Positions 19,054-27,610 of a DNA stretch of 64,000 nt are shown piece after piece. Source of the DNA: Planctomycetota bacterium (GTDB taxonomy: Bacteria; Planctomycetota; Planctomycetia; Pirellulales; Pirellulaceae); NCBI GenBank assembly GCA_026692905.1, contig JAPLNL010000119.1:1-64000 (forward strand), given 5' to 3'. The notes under the pieces are model-generated. The model did not search any database. It saw only the letters and a program-made list of their open reading frames with translations, and was not told where the DNA came from. Every line of letters starts with the position of its first letter. The first letter of the stretch is position 1. The position numbers were made by a program, and so were the translations under genes.

Positions 19054-19896
19054 TTACGACGACTTTTGCGAGGCAAGCAATTCGACCATGTCGCTCAGGA
19101 CGCGATCGCGGTCAACTCCAGAAAGGGATAGAGCTAATTGAGTGTTCAGCAAACCATACTTGACCCCAATGTTGTAGCGTTGGCCTAGGATTTCAAGTGC
19201 GAGGTAGCGTTCGCGGTCAGCGAGCTCGTTGAGCGCTTCGGCTAACGAGACAGGACGTTTTTCGATTGCGACCAAGCGATCGAGAATTTCGAGCGACGCT
19301 GGAGTGAGGACATGCATGCCAAAAAAACAAAGGTACATCCCGCTTCGAAAACCAGCGATGGTGAGTTCTTGTTCCGCTTTGGTCGGAGTCGGTTTCTCGA
19401 TGACCCGCTTGACCTCGTAAAGTCGCTCCGTCTGAGGCAATCGGACTCCGCCAATCGCGCCAAAGAAGGGAAGCATTGTTTCTCGAGTCGCTTGCACTCC
19501 AGACACCGAACAGCCTTCTGCGGCGGCCACCTCGATGAGTTGCTTGACACATCCCTTGCTTTGTGAACTCAGATAGAGGTGATCGCCAACAAGATGTAGA
19601 AACGGTGAGTCGCCCAAGAATGACTTGGCACATAAGATCGCCTGGCCATAGCCAGTTGGTTCGGATTGGGTTACGAAGGTGACACGGTCGCTGTGGCTGC
19701 CCGCCGCCCGTCGAAAGGCTTCTTCATTGCCGGGGCTGATGACGATGGCGACCGAATCGATGCCGGCGTTGACCACTTTCGCCAAGATCATCTCGAGGGC
19801 CGTTTTTTCGATGCCATCGCGGTCGACTAAACGTTGGAGGGGCAGGGCCGATTGCCCCGGCCCAGCGGCGGTGATGAGAGCTTGATTGATTTCCAT
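19054..19896 (-). CDS. GalU-like sugar nucleotidyltransferase
   Basis: A 280-residue nucleotidyltransferase of the GalU/NTP_transferase type, expected to join a sugar 1-phosphate to a nucleoside triphosphate. Visible elements are the N-terminal ALITAAGPGQSALPLQ loop, in which the usual GGxGTR is altered to AAGPGQS, then LHLVGDHLYLS with the metal-binding Asp, FGAIGG, VKRVIEKPTP and NIGVKYGLLN. The start is the ATG at 19896; a TTG three codons upstream is unlikely. It leads a two-gene operon with the kinase/nucleotidyltransferase fusion six bases downstream, which points to activation of a sugar for polysaccharide or glycolipid synthesis. The specific sugar cannot be told. Confidence 0.85.
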   Translation of the reverse strand: MEINQALITAAGPGQSALPLQRLVDRDGIEKTALEMILAKVVNAGIDSVAIVISPGNEEAFRRAAGSHSDRVTFVTQSEPTGYGQAILCAKSFLGDSPFLHLVGDHLYLSSQSKGCVKQLIEVAAAEGCSVSGVQATRETMLPFFGAIGGVRLPQTERLYEVKRVIEKPTPTKAEQELTIAGFRSGMYLCFFGMHVLTPASLEILDRLVAIEKRPVSLAEALNELADRERYLALEILGQRYNIGVKYGLLNTQLALSLSGVDRDRVLSDMVELLASQKSS

Positions 19897-20293
19897 GGTT
19901 GACAACCGTAATCGACGCGCGGAGTTAGAAACGGAAAAATTACCAAAAACACAGGCTACACCCAGTAGAATAATGAGATAAGCCTAGTTTTACTACACGA
20001 AGGCCCGTACAAACCGAGAGTTGAAGTGAGGGCTGTAGGGATTGTGTCACGGATTAGGGTAGCAGTCGCATTCCATGTGCCATTCGCAAGCATCTTTTGG
20101 TAACCTACCGCGTAATCGGCCAAGTACTTTTCATACTGCGATCACGCTTTTAGAAGCAACGCCATTTGATTCAGGGGGAAATCCCCGGCCCCGGGTTTGC
20201 TTGTCCGACACGTGCTTACTTCTTGGCAAATCGCGAATGCCTGTTATGCTCGATAGCGAACCTCAGACTGTTTTAAGATACAAGGAACAACCG
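19897..20293. other. intergenic region between divergent genes, no gene seen
   Basis: About 400 bases separating the GalU-like gene (minus) from the PhyH gene (plus). It must hold two promoters, but no pair of boxes stands out. A G/C-rich dyad, GGGGAAATCCCC, lies near 20180. No open frame with coding character was found. Confidence 0.5.
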
Positions 20294-21121
20294 ATGAGCG
20301 TAAAAGTTGACGCGATCCCCAACCCCTCCCCGTCGCAGCTATCACAATTGCCGCGTCAAATTGGATTTGTACCTTCTACCGGCTCGCAGCTTAAAATACT
20401 GACCGCGAACCATATTAAACAGTACAACGACGTCGGATACTTGATGCCCTTTAATGCTTTGGATCCTGCTGAGGCGAGAGAAACCCGCGCGTTCTTTGAT
20501 GGCGTACTTGCTGCTTTCATTGAGTTGGGTCGAACCAGCTACTCAATCAACACGGCTCATTTGAGATTCGCTCGCATCTATGAACTCGTTCAGCATCCGA
20601 AAATTGTCGACGCGGTCGCAGATTTGTTGGGGCCAAACGTAGTATGTTGGGGCTCCCATTTTTTTTGCAAAATGCCGCACGATGGAAAACGCGTGCCTTG
20701 GCATCAGGACAGTACCTACTGGCCGCTCAGCCCAACCAAGACGGTTACCGTCTGGCTTGCGATTGACGATGCCGATCCCGAGAACGCCAATATGAAGTTC
20801 ATTCCACGCTCTCATCTACACGGATTGATCGACTACGACGAGACGCATGAGGTGGATACCGTTTTGGATCTCGCTGTCAAGAACCCAACGTCGTATGGCG
20901 ACGCCGAAGTTGACGTCGCGCTCAAGGCGGGCCAATTCTCTATGCACTCAGACTTGCTGCTGCACGGTTCGGAAGCGAACGTGTCCGATCGCCGACGGTG
21001 CGGACTGACGATTCGATACGCTGCAGCCGATGTGACTACGTGGTACGATTGGCACAAGAAGGGATTCGTAGTGCGTGGTATCGGCGGCCACTGGGCGAAT
21101 CCCTCGAAGCCAGATCACTAA
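20294..21121 (+). CDS. phytanoyl-CoA dioxygenase family protein
   Basis: A 275-residue Fe(II)/2-oxoglutarate-dependent oxygenase of the PhyH family. The metal triad is visible as PWHQDSTYW (His and Asp) and LLLHGSEAN (His), with RRCGLTIRY supplying the Arg that binds 2-oxoglutarate. Length is normal for the family. The ATG at 20294 is chosen because AAGGA lies eight bases upstream and the conserved region begins soon after; the frame is open for another 73 codons upstream without protein-like sequence. It is monocistronic. The substrate is unknown, as bacterial PhyH enzymes act on many small molecules. Confidence 0.9.
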   Translation: MSVKVDAIPNPSPSQLSQLPRQIGFVPSTGSQLKILTANHIKQYNDVGYLMPFNALDPAEARETRAFFDGVLAAFIELGRTSYSINTAHLRFARIYELVQHPKIVDAVADLLGPNVVCWGSHFFCKMPHDGKRVPWHQDSTYWPLSPTKTVTVWLAIDDADPENANMKFIPRSHLHGLIDYDETHEVDTVLDLAVKNPTSYGDAEVDVALKAGQFSMHSDLLLHGSEANVSDRRRCGLTIRYAAADVTTWYDWHKKGFVVRGIGGHWANPSKPDH

Positions 21122-21136
21122 CCCATTGGCCCTAGG

Positions 21137-21271
21137 GTAGCGATTGTCCTCAATCGCTTGTCAGGCACTTCAGGTCCATGTCGGTAGAACGCATAAGCGG
21201 AGAATTGAGAAACGATTTGCGTGCGATTGTGAACTGGCACTCCGAAACGATTGAGGACAATCGTTTTACAC
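21137..21271. repeat. 135-bp two-hairpin element, copy 1
   Basis: The left end carries hairpin GCGATTG-tcct-CAATCGC and the right end ACGATTG-agga-CAATCGT, so the ends are also inverted repeats of each other. The interior holds ATTGTGAACTGGCAC. Copy 2 is at 27475-27610; by eye the two align without gaps over about 132 bases with about 17 mismatches. The right end stops two bases from the moaB stop codon. Confidence 0.85.
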
Positions 21272-21272
21272 T

Positions 21273-21785
21273 CTATTTGCCTGCGTGATGAACTAAATGC
21301 GCAATCTCTGGCACGATCAGCTTTTCCATGGCCAATCGAACTCCAGCCGGCGAACCTGGCATCGTTAGAATTACCTTCTTGCCGACTCGGCCGCCGCTCG
21401 CTCGGCTGAGCATGGAGGCCGAGCCAATTTCTTGGTAGGACAGCATGCGAAACAGCTCTCCGTAGCCAGGTATGTATGCATCGTAAAGTTCTTCGACTGC
21501 CTCGGGGGTGCAATCTCTCGCCGCCAATCCGGTCCCACCCGTCACAAGCAAAGCTTCGCATCCTGGCGCATCTAGCATTTGTTTTGCCGTTTCGCGAATC
21601 GAAATGGTTTCGTCCGCAACAATTGCTCTTTGCAGGACCTTGTTGCCCGCGGCTTGGATTAGTTCCTCAATCAATTTGCCTCCAAGATCGTCGTCTAAGG
21701 TGCGTGTATCGCTGACAGTTAGGATGGAAACAGTGATCGATCGTGCCGCTTTTCGACGGTGCTCTTGGGTTGACGGTGAAGCCAT
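21273..21785 (-). CDS. moaB: MoaB/MogA family molybdenum cofactor protein
   Basis: A 170-residue protein of the MoaB/MogA (MoCF_biosynth) family, which adenylylates molybdopterin before molybdenum insertion. Key motifs are SDTRTLDDDLGG, LLVTGGTGLAARDCTPEAV and LTMPGSPAGVRLAMEKL. The length and single domain suit MoaB rather than the larger MoeA. It starts at the ATG at 21785, divergent from the dehydrogenase gene. No other molybdenum cofactor genes are nearby. Its stop codon almost touches the 135-bp repeat. Confidence 0.92.
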   Translation of the reverse strand: MASPSTQEHRRKAARSITVSILTVSDTRTLDDDLGGKLIEELIQAAGNKVLQRAIVADETISIRETAKQMLDAPGCEALLVTGGTGLAARDCTPEAVEELYDAYIPGYGELFRMLSYQEIGSASMLSRASGGRVGKKVILTMPGSPAGVRLAMEKLIVPEIAHLVHHAGK

Positions 21786-21930
21786 TTTGACTCGTGATTG
21801 AGGAAGGGGATTGAGAAGCCATCGCTTGGTTTATCCTAACACGTTTTATGATTCGCAGCTCCCCAATTCGATGCAAAGCAAGTTACAATACGCTTTCCCG
21901 CCTGTCACCTCTCTGTTAGGAATCTTCGAA

Positions 21931-24900
21931 GTGCAAGTCATTCGCAAAAAACGTTATCTGCCGCTATTGTCACTCCTTTCGGTAATTGGTTTCAATGCCG
22001 CACTTTCCAACGCGGATGACTTCATTCCTCGCAGACAGTCGGCTCCTCCTGGCCCGCCGTTAACACCAGAGCAAGCCATCGCGAAGATGACACTGCCCCC
22101 TGGTTTCCGTGCCGAGCTTGTGACATCCGAGCCTGACTTGCAAAATCCAGTCGCGATGGCTTTCGATGATCGCGGCCGCATCTATGTAACGGAAAGCTTT
22201 GAGTACCCACGTCGCGAGCCCGGACCCGGGCGAGACAGAATTAAGATATTTGAAGACAAAGACGGTGACGGACGATTCGAAACAGTAAAGGTCTTTGCCG
22301 AAGGCCTCAATATCCCGTCAGGAATCGCCGTGGGCCACGGCGGTGTCTGGGTCGCAAACGCTCCGGACCTTCTTTTCTTGGAAGACACCAATGGCGACGA
22401 TGTTTCAGACAAACAAACAGTCATCGTTACTGGCTTTGGACGCGACGACACGCACGAACTCCCAAATGCATTGACCTGGGGACCCGATGGCTGTCTCTAC
22501 GGTTTGAATGGAGTATTCAATCGGTCCGTAGTGAAACAGGACGGCAAGGTCTTTGATTTCACTTGCGCCATGTTTCGAATCGATCCGGTCACCAAGAAGT
22601 TTGACTTGTTCTGCGAGGGTACCAGCAACCCATGGGGCATCGCATTTGATCACGAAGGCAGCGCTTTCATCAGCGCTTGCGTTATCGACCACCTTTGGCA
22701 CTTGACGGAGTCTGCATATTACCTTCGCCAAGGCGGACCTTACCCGCCGAACACTTGGTTTGCTGATTCGATCGTCAAGCATCAGCATCAAATGGCAGCT
22801 TATTGTGGCATCGAGTATTTTGACTCGCCCGCCTATCCAAAACAGTATCGAGACAAGCTCTACATGGGAAATATCCACGGCGGTTGCTTGAACTGCGATC
22901 GAGTAGAACGATCGGGCTCTACCTACAAAGGGATTTTGGAGCCTGACTTCTTGACGGCCAACGACGTTTGGTTCATGCCCGTCGCCCAAAAGGTCGGGCC
23001 GGATGGATGCATGTATGTGCTCGATTGGTACGACCGCTATCACTGCTACCAAGATGCCAATGCGGACCCTGCTGGGGTTGATCGAGGACACGGTCGCCTC
23101 TACCGCATCGTTCATGAGAACCGTCCCAAGCCAACCGTAAAGGACTTCAATAAGCTTAGCAATGCCGAGCTTGAGCAGCTCCTGTCGAACGAGAATATCT
23201 TTCTTCGCCAACGCGCTCAGCTCAAACTGCAAGAGCGTCAGGTGGTTTCCAAAGACTTAGACTCGACCAAGCGACTGCAAGCAGCCGTATTCAAGCAAGA
23301 GTCGCCGCTCAAGTATCGGATGCACGCACTTTGGGCTCTCGTGGGTTCTGGAAAAGTGTCTGCAGAATTCCTAAACCAGTTGTTGGACAGCAGTTCCCCT
23401 GAAGTTCGCTCCTGGGGAGTGCGAACGGCAGGCCGTCAAGAAAATCGCGACCCGAAAACCATGGAACGCTTGGTGAATCTCGCTGCTGACCTCGATCCTC
23501 GTGTACGACTTCAAGCGTCCATTGCGGCCCCCAAGCTTGCGGTTGGCCAATCCGCGTCGGCAGAGAACGTCAAGCAGCAAATCCGCGTGCTACGCAGCAG
23601 CTCCAATGACCCTCTCTTGCCTCGTGTCGCTTGGCAAAACCTTAAGCCACACTTATTAGAGCAACAAACACTTGTGCTCGAGAGTTTGCTTCAAGGTGTT
23701 GATCAAAGCGAAGACTTGCTCCGCGAGATGGCGCCGCGCATCGCTTCGGTATTGGTCGCCCAGGTGAAACCGACGATGCAGGACGATTTGAGCAAGACCG
23801 CTGTGAATTCCGTACTCGAGTTGGCGGGAGGCCTCAGCGACAAATATCAAAACTTGTCTGCAGCTGTTCTCGAGACGCTGTTGGCAAAATCGCGTACCGG
23901 AGAGATCAAGAGCGATGCCTTGAGCCCAGCTTTTCAGAAGTGGTTGGCTGCGAATGAAAAGAAACCATCGTTTGGCACACTTGCTAAGACTTCGATCGAC
24001 TCGCTTAATTTGTTGCAAAAAGCGATCCTTTCGGTACGCTTGGTTTGCGCTGATTCGGGTGCCATCGAGATGGCAAGGCAAATTGTGTTGACTCCGAAAA
24101 TGAACCCAGCCTTCCGAAGGCAAATGCTGCAAGCGGTCATCCAAGTACAACCTAAAATCGCGTCCGAAGCGTTGCTTCAATTGCTCGAAGAACTAAAGGC
24201 CGATCGGCCGATCGACGGGGGCTATCGAGATGCGGCCTTGGACTTAGGCATCGCGTTGGCAAGTTCAGCGGATACGGAACAGCTGGTAGCATTGCTTCCA
24301 TCGCTAAAGACAACAATGCAGGCGGCTATTGGCGAACGCATGTGCCGTCGCTCGGACACCGCTCAAGCGTTGCTGAATCAGATCATCGACGGAAAACTGC
24401 GTAAAGAACTGATCAGTCCTAATCGCGTCCGCTTGCTCGCCGCCGACTCGAATGATGCAATTCAAAAGTCGGTCGGAAAGATTTGGGGGAAAGTCAATGT
24501 CGAGTCGACGCGTGAGCGTGAAGAAGTTGTCACTCGCATGGCCAATACGCTTCGTTGGGATGCTCGCGGTGATGCGGAACGCGGGCTTGTCGTTTACGAT
24601 CGAATCTGCGGCCAATGCCATTTGATGAATGGACGCGGTCACGAAGTTGGTCCTAACATCACCACCAATGGCCGCGGTTCCTATGAGCAATTGCTCGTCA
24701 GCGTTTTCAATCCGAGCTTGGTTATCGGTGACGCCTACAAAAGCGTCACACTTCGGACTGTAGATGGCACCGTGGTGACGGGGTTGTTGGTTGAAAAGAC
24801 GGACAAACGAACTGTGATCAAGGTCCAGGGGGGAAAAGAGGAGACGATTCCTAACGAAGACATCGATGAGTATAAGCAGGACAAGAAATCGCTAATGCCT

Positions 24901-25041
24901 GAGGGAATCGAGAATCAAATGACTCCACAGGAACTGGCGGATTTGTTTGCGCTATTGACTTTGGAAGGGCCACCATCGGCCAAGGAAAACGCAAAAATCT
25001 CGGGCACCCCAGAGAATTTGCATAGCAAGCAGCGGCCCTAG
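21931..25041 (+). CDS. PVC-type membrane-bound dehydrogenase with HEAT region and cytochrome c tail
   Basis: An exported protein of 1,036 residues with a three-part layout typical of planctomycetes. After a signal peptide (RKKRYLPLLSLLSVIGF... to about residue 29), residues 40-380 form a six-bladed propeller like glucose/sorbosone dehydrogenase. It has GRIYVTESFEYP, DKDGDGRFE, GPDGCLYGLNGVF and DGCMYVLDWYDRY. HEAT-like helices follow (about 400-850). The C-terminus is a c-type cytochrome with CGQCH near residue 892 and HEVGPNI. The GTG at 21931 is preferred: it places the signal at the very start and has TAGGAA nine bases upstream. An ATG at 21871 would give 20 extra residues. It probably oxidises a sugar or similar substrate in the periplasm. 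It is convergent with the COG3014-like gene. Confidence 0.9.
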   Translation: MQVIRKKRYLPLLSLLSVIGFNAALSNADDFIPRRQSAPPGPPLTPEQAIAKMTLPPGFRAELVTSEPDLQNPVAMAFDDRGRIYVTESFEYPRREPGPGRDRIKIFEDKDGDGRFETVKVFAEGLNIPSGIAVGHGGVWVANAPDLLFLEDTNGDDVSDKQTVIVTGFGRDDTHELPNALTWGPDGCLYGLNGVFNRSVVKQDGKVFDFTCAMFRIDPVTKKFDLFCEGTSNPWGIAFDHEGSAFISACVIDHLWHLTESAYYLRQGGPYPPNTWFADSIVKHQHQMAAYCGIEYFDSPAYPKQYRDKLYMGNIHGGCLNCDRVERSGSTYKGILEPDFLTANDVWFMPVAQKVGPDGCMYVLDWYDRYHCYQDANADPAGVDRGHGRLYRIVHENRPKPTVKDFNKLSNAELEQLLSNENIFLRQRAQLKLQERQVVSKDLDSTKRLQAAVFKQESPLKYRMHALWALVGSGKVSAEFLNQLLDSSSPEVRSWGVRTAGRQENRDPKTMERLVNLAADLDPRVRLQASIAAPKLAVGQSASAENVKQQIRVLRSSSNDPLLPRVAWQNLKPHLLEQQTLVLESLLQGVDQSEDLLREMAPRIASVLVAQVKPTMQDDLSKTAVNSVLELAGGLSDKYQNLSAAVLETLLAKSRTGEIKSDALSPAFQKWLAANEKKPSFGTLAKTSIDSLNLLQKAILSVRLVCADSGAIEMARQIVLTPKMNPAFRRQMLQAVIQVQPKIASEALLQLLEELKADRPIDGGYRDAALDLGIALASSADTEQLVALLPSLKTTMQAAIGERMCRRSDTAQALLNQIIDGKLRKELISPNRVRLLAADSNDAIQKSVGKIWGKVNVESTREREEVVTRMANTLRWDARGDAERGLVVYDRICGQCHLMNGRGHEVGPNITTNGRGSYEQLLVSVFNPSLVIGDAYKSVTLRTVDGTVVTGLLVEKTDKRTVIKVQGGKEETIPNEDIDEYKQDKKSLMPEGIENQMTPQELADLFALLTLEGPPSAKENAKISGTPENLHSKQRP

Positions 25042-25068
25042 TTGCTTATGCCGTCGACAAGGGTATGG

Positions 25069-26505
25069 CTACTCCACTCGATTGCTGCACATGATTTGGC
25101 TAACGCTTCTTGCGTCCGGAAACCAACAGATCACGTAGGTGTTTTGTCCGTCGAAGACTCGAACTTGGGTCGATTGAGCTGGGCCGACCGGGCGATTCCC
25201 CAGCAGCGCATTCAGTTGCAATTGATGATCACCTGCCGGTGCTTCGACTCTCAGTATTTGAATGTCTCGCGGCAGCAACCCCCAACAGCGAGTATCGGCC
25301 GCCTCGCTCGCTTCCCACGCGATTCCCACGACGTCCATGCCGAGTGCCGTTAGACCTTCTTTGCCCATGCTGTTCTTGGCGGCAGCAATCGTCGCTTTCT
25401 TAACAACACGTCTTGCCACGGCTCGCGCAATGACGGAGTTGCGATTGGCTCGATAAGTGGAAACGGCTAGGTGTTCGATGTTAGCCAAGGATGTGGTTGG
25501 ACCTATCGAGTGTCCATCCACTCGAATCCCAACGCTGTCCACATCGGATGGTGGCACCGCGATGTCCGGGATTTTGATGGGGGCGACTGTCGGTGGTAGT
25601 TTGTATGGCCCTACTGCCGAAACGATCCTGTCAGCAATGAGCAGTGCGTCGCTTGTAGGTTGCTCTGCAACCTCAATCTTATATGGACCTCGACCGACCA
25701 TCGCGAAGACATAAACAACGCCATGGCCGGGTTGCGAATGAACGCCATTTCGCGCTCGTGCTAAGTCCCATTGCAATGGCACGCAAGCCGGTAGCAGGCT
25801 CGATGCGATTTCATAGTTTCGAACAGCATCGTCGTAGTCGCGATGTGTCGCCTCACGCAACATGCCTCGCATATAAAAGCCCAACGGCAAAGGCTGATAC
25901 TCCTTGCCGTGGCTCTTTTTCGGAACGACGATCTCAGGGTGATTGCTGTCGGGCGGACTTTCCTCAGATGGAGGGTTCCGCTTGGCCAACAATTCCGCCA
26001 AGGCCTCATGCTTTTCCTGAATTTGCAGCGTATAACTCTCCGCGTCGAAGCCATCTTGCATAAGGCTTGAGAGTGAAAGGAACACCCGAATCAGAATCTT
26101 CTCGTAATCTTCGCCTGCATACGATCGCACCTGATCGTCGGTCCACATGGAGACGGTTTTTTCCGCGATCGAGTTTTGTTCGAGAAGCTCAAATCGGTCC
26201 CGCACATCCCGCAACTTGGCTTCTGCCTGCTTGGGTTGCCCACTGAGCAAATCGACAACGGCTAAGTCGAGGTTGACAACGTCGCGATCATGGCGATTGG
26301 ACTTGGCGAGCTTTTCGAGTCCCTCTCGACATGCCTTCCATTGGCCTTCATAAAAGAGGTTTCGCGGTTGAGAAATGCGTTTGGAATGGGTTGAGCAGCC
26401 GGCTGAAATCAAGACCAATAGACATGCGGCTAGGTAGCCAAGGGGGGAGAGTTGGGTGGCGAGGATTTCCTTCGCCTTGGGATGGTACCTAGCGCATGAC
26501 GTCAT
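25069..26505 (-). CDS. COG3014-like lipoprotein
   Basis: A 478-residue predicted lipoprotein: residues 20-36 are hydrophobic and end in ISAGC, a lipobox. Helical, TPR-like sequence fills about 45-270 (for example EGQWKACREGLEKLA), followed by a mixed region with VVYVFAMVGRGPYK and conserved VDGHSIGPTTSLANIEHLA. This resembles the uncharacterised COG3014 family, which in Vibrio and others lies beside an LpoB-like gene. Here its ATG overlaps the stop of such a gene by four bases (ATGA), so the two are coupled. It probably sits in a membrane facing the periplasm and works with that neighbour, but its function is unknown. Confidence 0.75.
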   Translation of the reverse strand: MTSCARYHPKAKEILATQLSPLGYLAACLLVLISAGCSTHSKRISQPRNLFYEGQWKACREGLEKLAKSNRHDRDVVNLDLAVVDLLSGQPKQAEAKLRDVRDRFELLEQNSIAEKTVSMWTDDQVRSYAGEDYEKILIRVFLSLSSLMQDGFDAESYTLQIQEKHEALAELLAKRNPPSEESPPDSNHPEIVVPKKSHGKEYQPLPLGFYMRGMLREATHRDYDDAVRNYEIASSLLPACVPLQWDLARARNGVHSQPGHGVVYVFAMVGRGPYKIEVAEQPTSDALLIADRIVSAVGPYKLPPTVAPIKIPDIAVPPSDVDSVGIRVDGHSIGPTTSLANIEHLAVSTYRANRNSVIARAVARRVVKKATIAAAKNSMGKEGLTALGMDVVGIAWEASEAADTRCWGLLPRDIQILRVEAPAGDHQLQLNALLGNRPVGPAQSTQVRVFDGQNTYVICWFPDARSVSQIMCSNRVE

Positions 26506-27173
26506 CGCTTGAATGGGTTGTAATTCCAGACCTTGCCCGCTGCCGTTTTGTGATAACCCTTGCGCACTTCCGCGTTGACCTTATCCGCGAAGCCGGAATG
26601 CAGATTGACGAGTTCAAGCGTCAATTCGTAGTCGCGTTGCGTAGAGCTATTTCGTTTCGTCGTCCCGCTGGTCAACGTCGCATACATTAAATAGTCGACC
26701 GGCGCACCGCTTCGTTCCAAAACGGCGATGAACAATCGCATGTTGTCTGGCAACATGAGCGCATCGGGACGCATACGCGTTTCATGGAGGGCAGCGTCCA
26801 CCATGCGTTTGCTCATGGATTGGAAACAGCTTGATTCAAGGATTCGCGAATCGATTTGGTTGTAGAGTTTGTCTTTGAAGTCACCGATGTCTTCAGCGCT
26901 CTTGTTCTCTATCCCAACAAAGCAGATCGATTTTTTCATCGGTTGCCCGTTGGGCCCTAGTGGGCAATCGTCCGAAACAATGTTTTGCCGAGCAAGGAGT
27001 TTCGCAACCGCTTCGTCGATCAATGGATCAAAGACTTCGGCGCCCGCCTCATGGCTGCCTACCATGTTGGCTGCTTCGGGTTTTAGAACATGCCCATACT
27101 GATAGCCACGACAGCCCATCACACCTGTGAGCGTAACGATAGAGAACGATTTGAGCCAATCACGACGATGCAT
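26502..27173 (-). CDS. LpoB-like lipoprotein (penicillin-binding protein activator family)
   Basis: A 223-residue lipoprotein. The N-terminus HRRDWLK followed by a hydrophobic stretch and GVMGC combines a Tat-like twin arginine with a lipobox. The body resembles LpoB (COG3417), with KSICFVGIENKSAEDIG, the long helix KLYNQIDSRILES, YLMYATLTSG, RDYELTLELVNLHSGFAD and a short basic C-terminus. In E. coli LpoB activates the peptidoglycan synthase PBP1b. The ATG at 27173 has AAAGGA just upstream; the frame continues to a TTG at 27203 without reason to use it. It is coupled to the COG3014-like gene. Whether it acts on cell-wall synthesis here is not shown by the sequence. Confidence 0.8.
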   Translation of the reverse strand: MHRRDWLKSFSIVTLTGVMGCRGYQYGHVLKPEAANMVGSHEAGAEVFDPLIDEAVAKLLARQNIVSDDCPLGPNGQPMKKSICFVGIENKSAEDIGDFKDKLYNQIDSRILESSCFQSMSKRMVDAALHETRMRPDALMLPDNMRLFIAVLERSGAPVDYLMYATLTSGTTKRNSSTQRDYELTLELVNLHSGFADKVNAEVRKGYHKTAAGKVWNYNPFKR

Positions 27174-27322
27174 GGGATTCCTTTCCCGCGAAACGATCAA
27201 CAACTACCGCAGATTGTGCAACTCTTGGCAATTGCGGACAAGAGGAATATCGGTAATCCAGCAAGAGAAGATCGAGACGATCCATCACAGAATGCAAACG
27301 CTAGCATTCAGGTCGACTTTTC

Positions 27323-27397
27323 ATGACAGAAAAATGGGTGACAGAAGAATGAAATCGACAAAACCGAAAGAATTTTCCTGTCATCGATGTTCCTGTC
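27323..27397. repeat. TGACAG inverted repeat
   Basis: The left part has two TGACAG boxes (TGACAGAAAAATG, TGACAGAAGAATG). The right part has two CTGTCA boxes in the reverse orientation (TTTTCCTGTCATCGATG, TTCCTGTCA). The whole forms an imperfect inverted repeat in the gap upstream of the LpoB-like gene. The gap at 27174-27604 holds no gene that I can see, only this and the repeat at 27441-27610. Confidence 0.6.
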
Positions 27398-27440
27398 AAA
27401 ACAGGATTGGGGACATCGGATGATGACTGCTGTTTTGGCT

Positions 27441-27610
27441 AGAAACGATTGAGGACAATCGTTTTACTCTAGAGTAGAGCGATTGTCCTCAATCGCTTGT
27501 CGGGCACTTTAGTCTCATTTCGGAAGAACGGTCATGCGGTGTATTGAGAAACGTTTTGCGTTCGATTGTGAACTGGCACGTCGAAACGATTGAGGACAAT
27601 CGTTTTACAC
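27441..27610. repeat. 135-bp two-hairpin element, copy 2, with an extra half copy
   Basis: The full copy spans about 27475-27610 and matches the element at 21137-21271. It is preceded at 27441-27470 by an extra right-end hairpin (AAACGATTG-agga-CAATCGTTT). The right end of the full copy contains the TAA stop codon of larC (27605-27607). Confidence 0.85.

Noticed and set aside
20075-20293. An N-terminal extension of the PhyH protein.
   Set aside because: The sequence is not protein-like, and the ATG at 20294 has a good AAGGA site.
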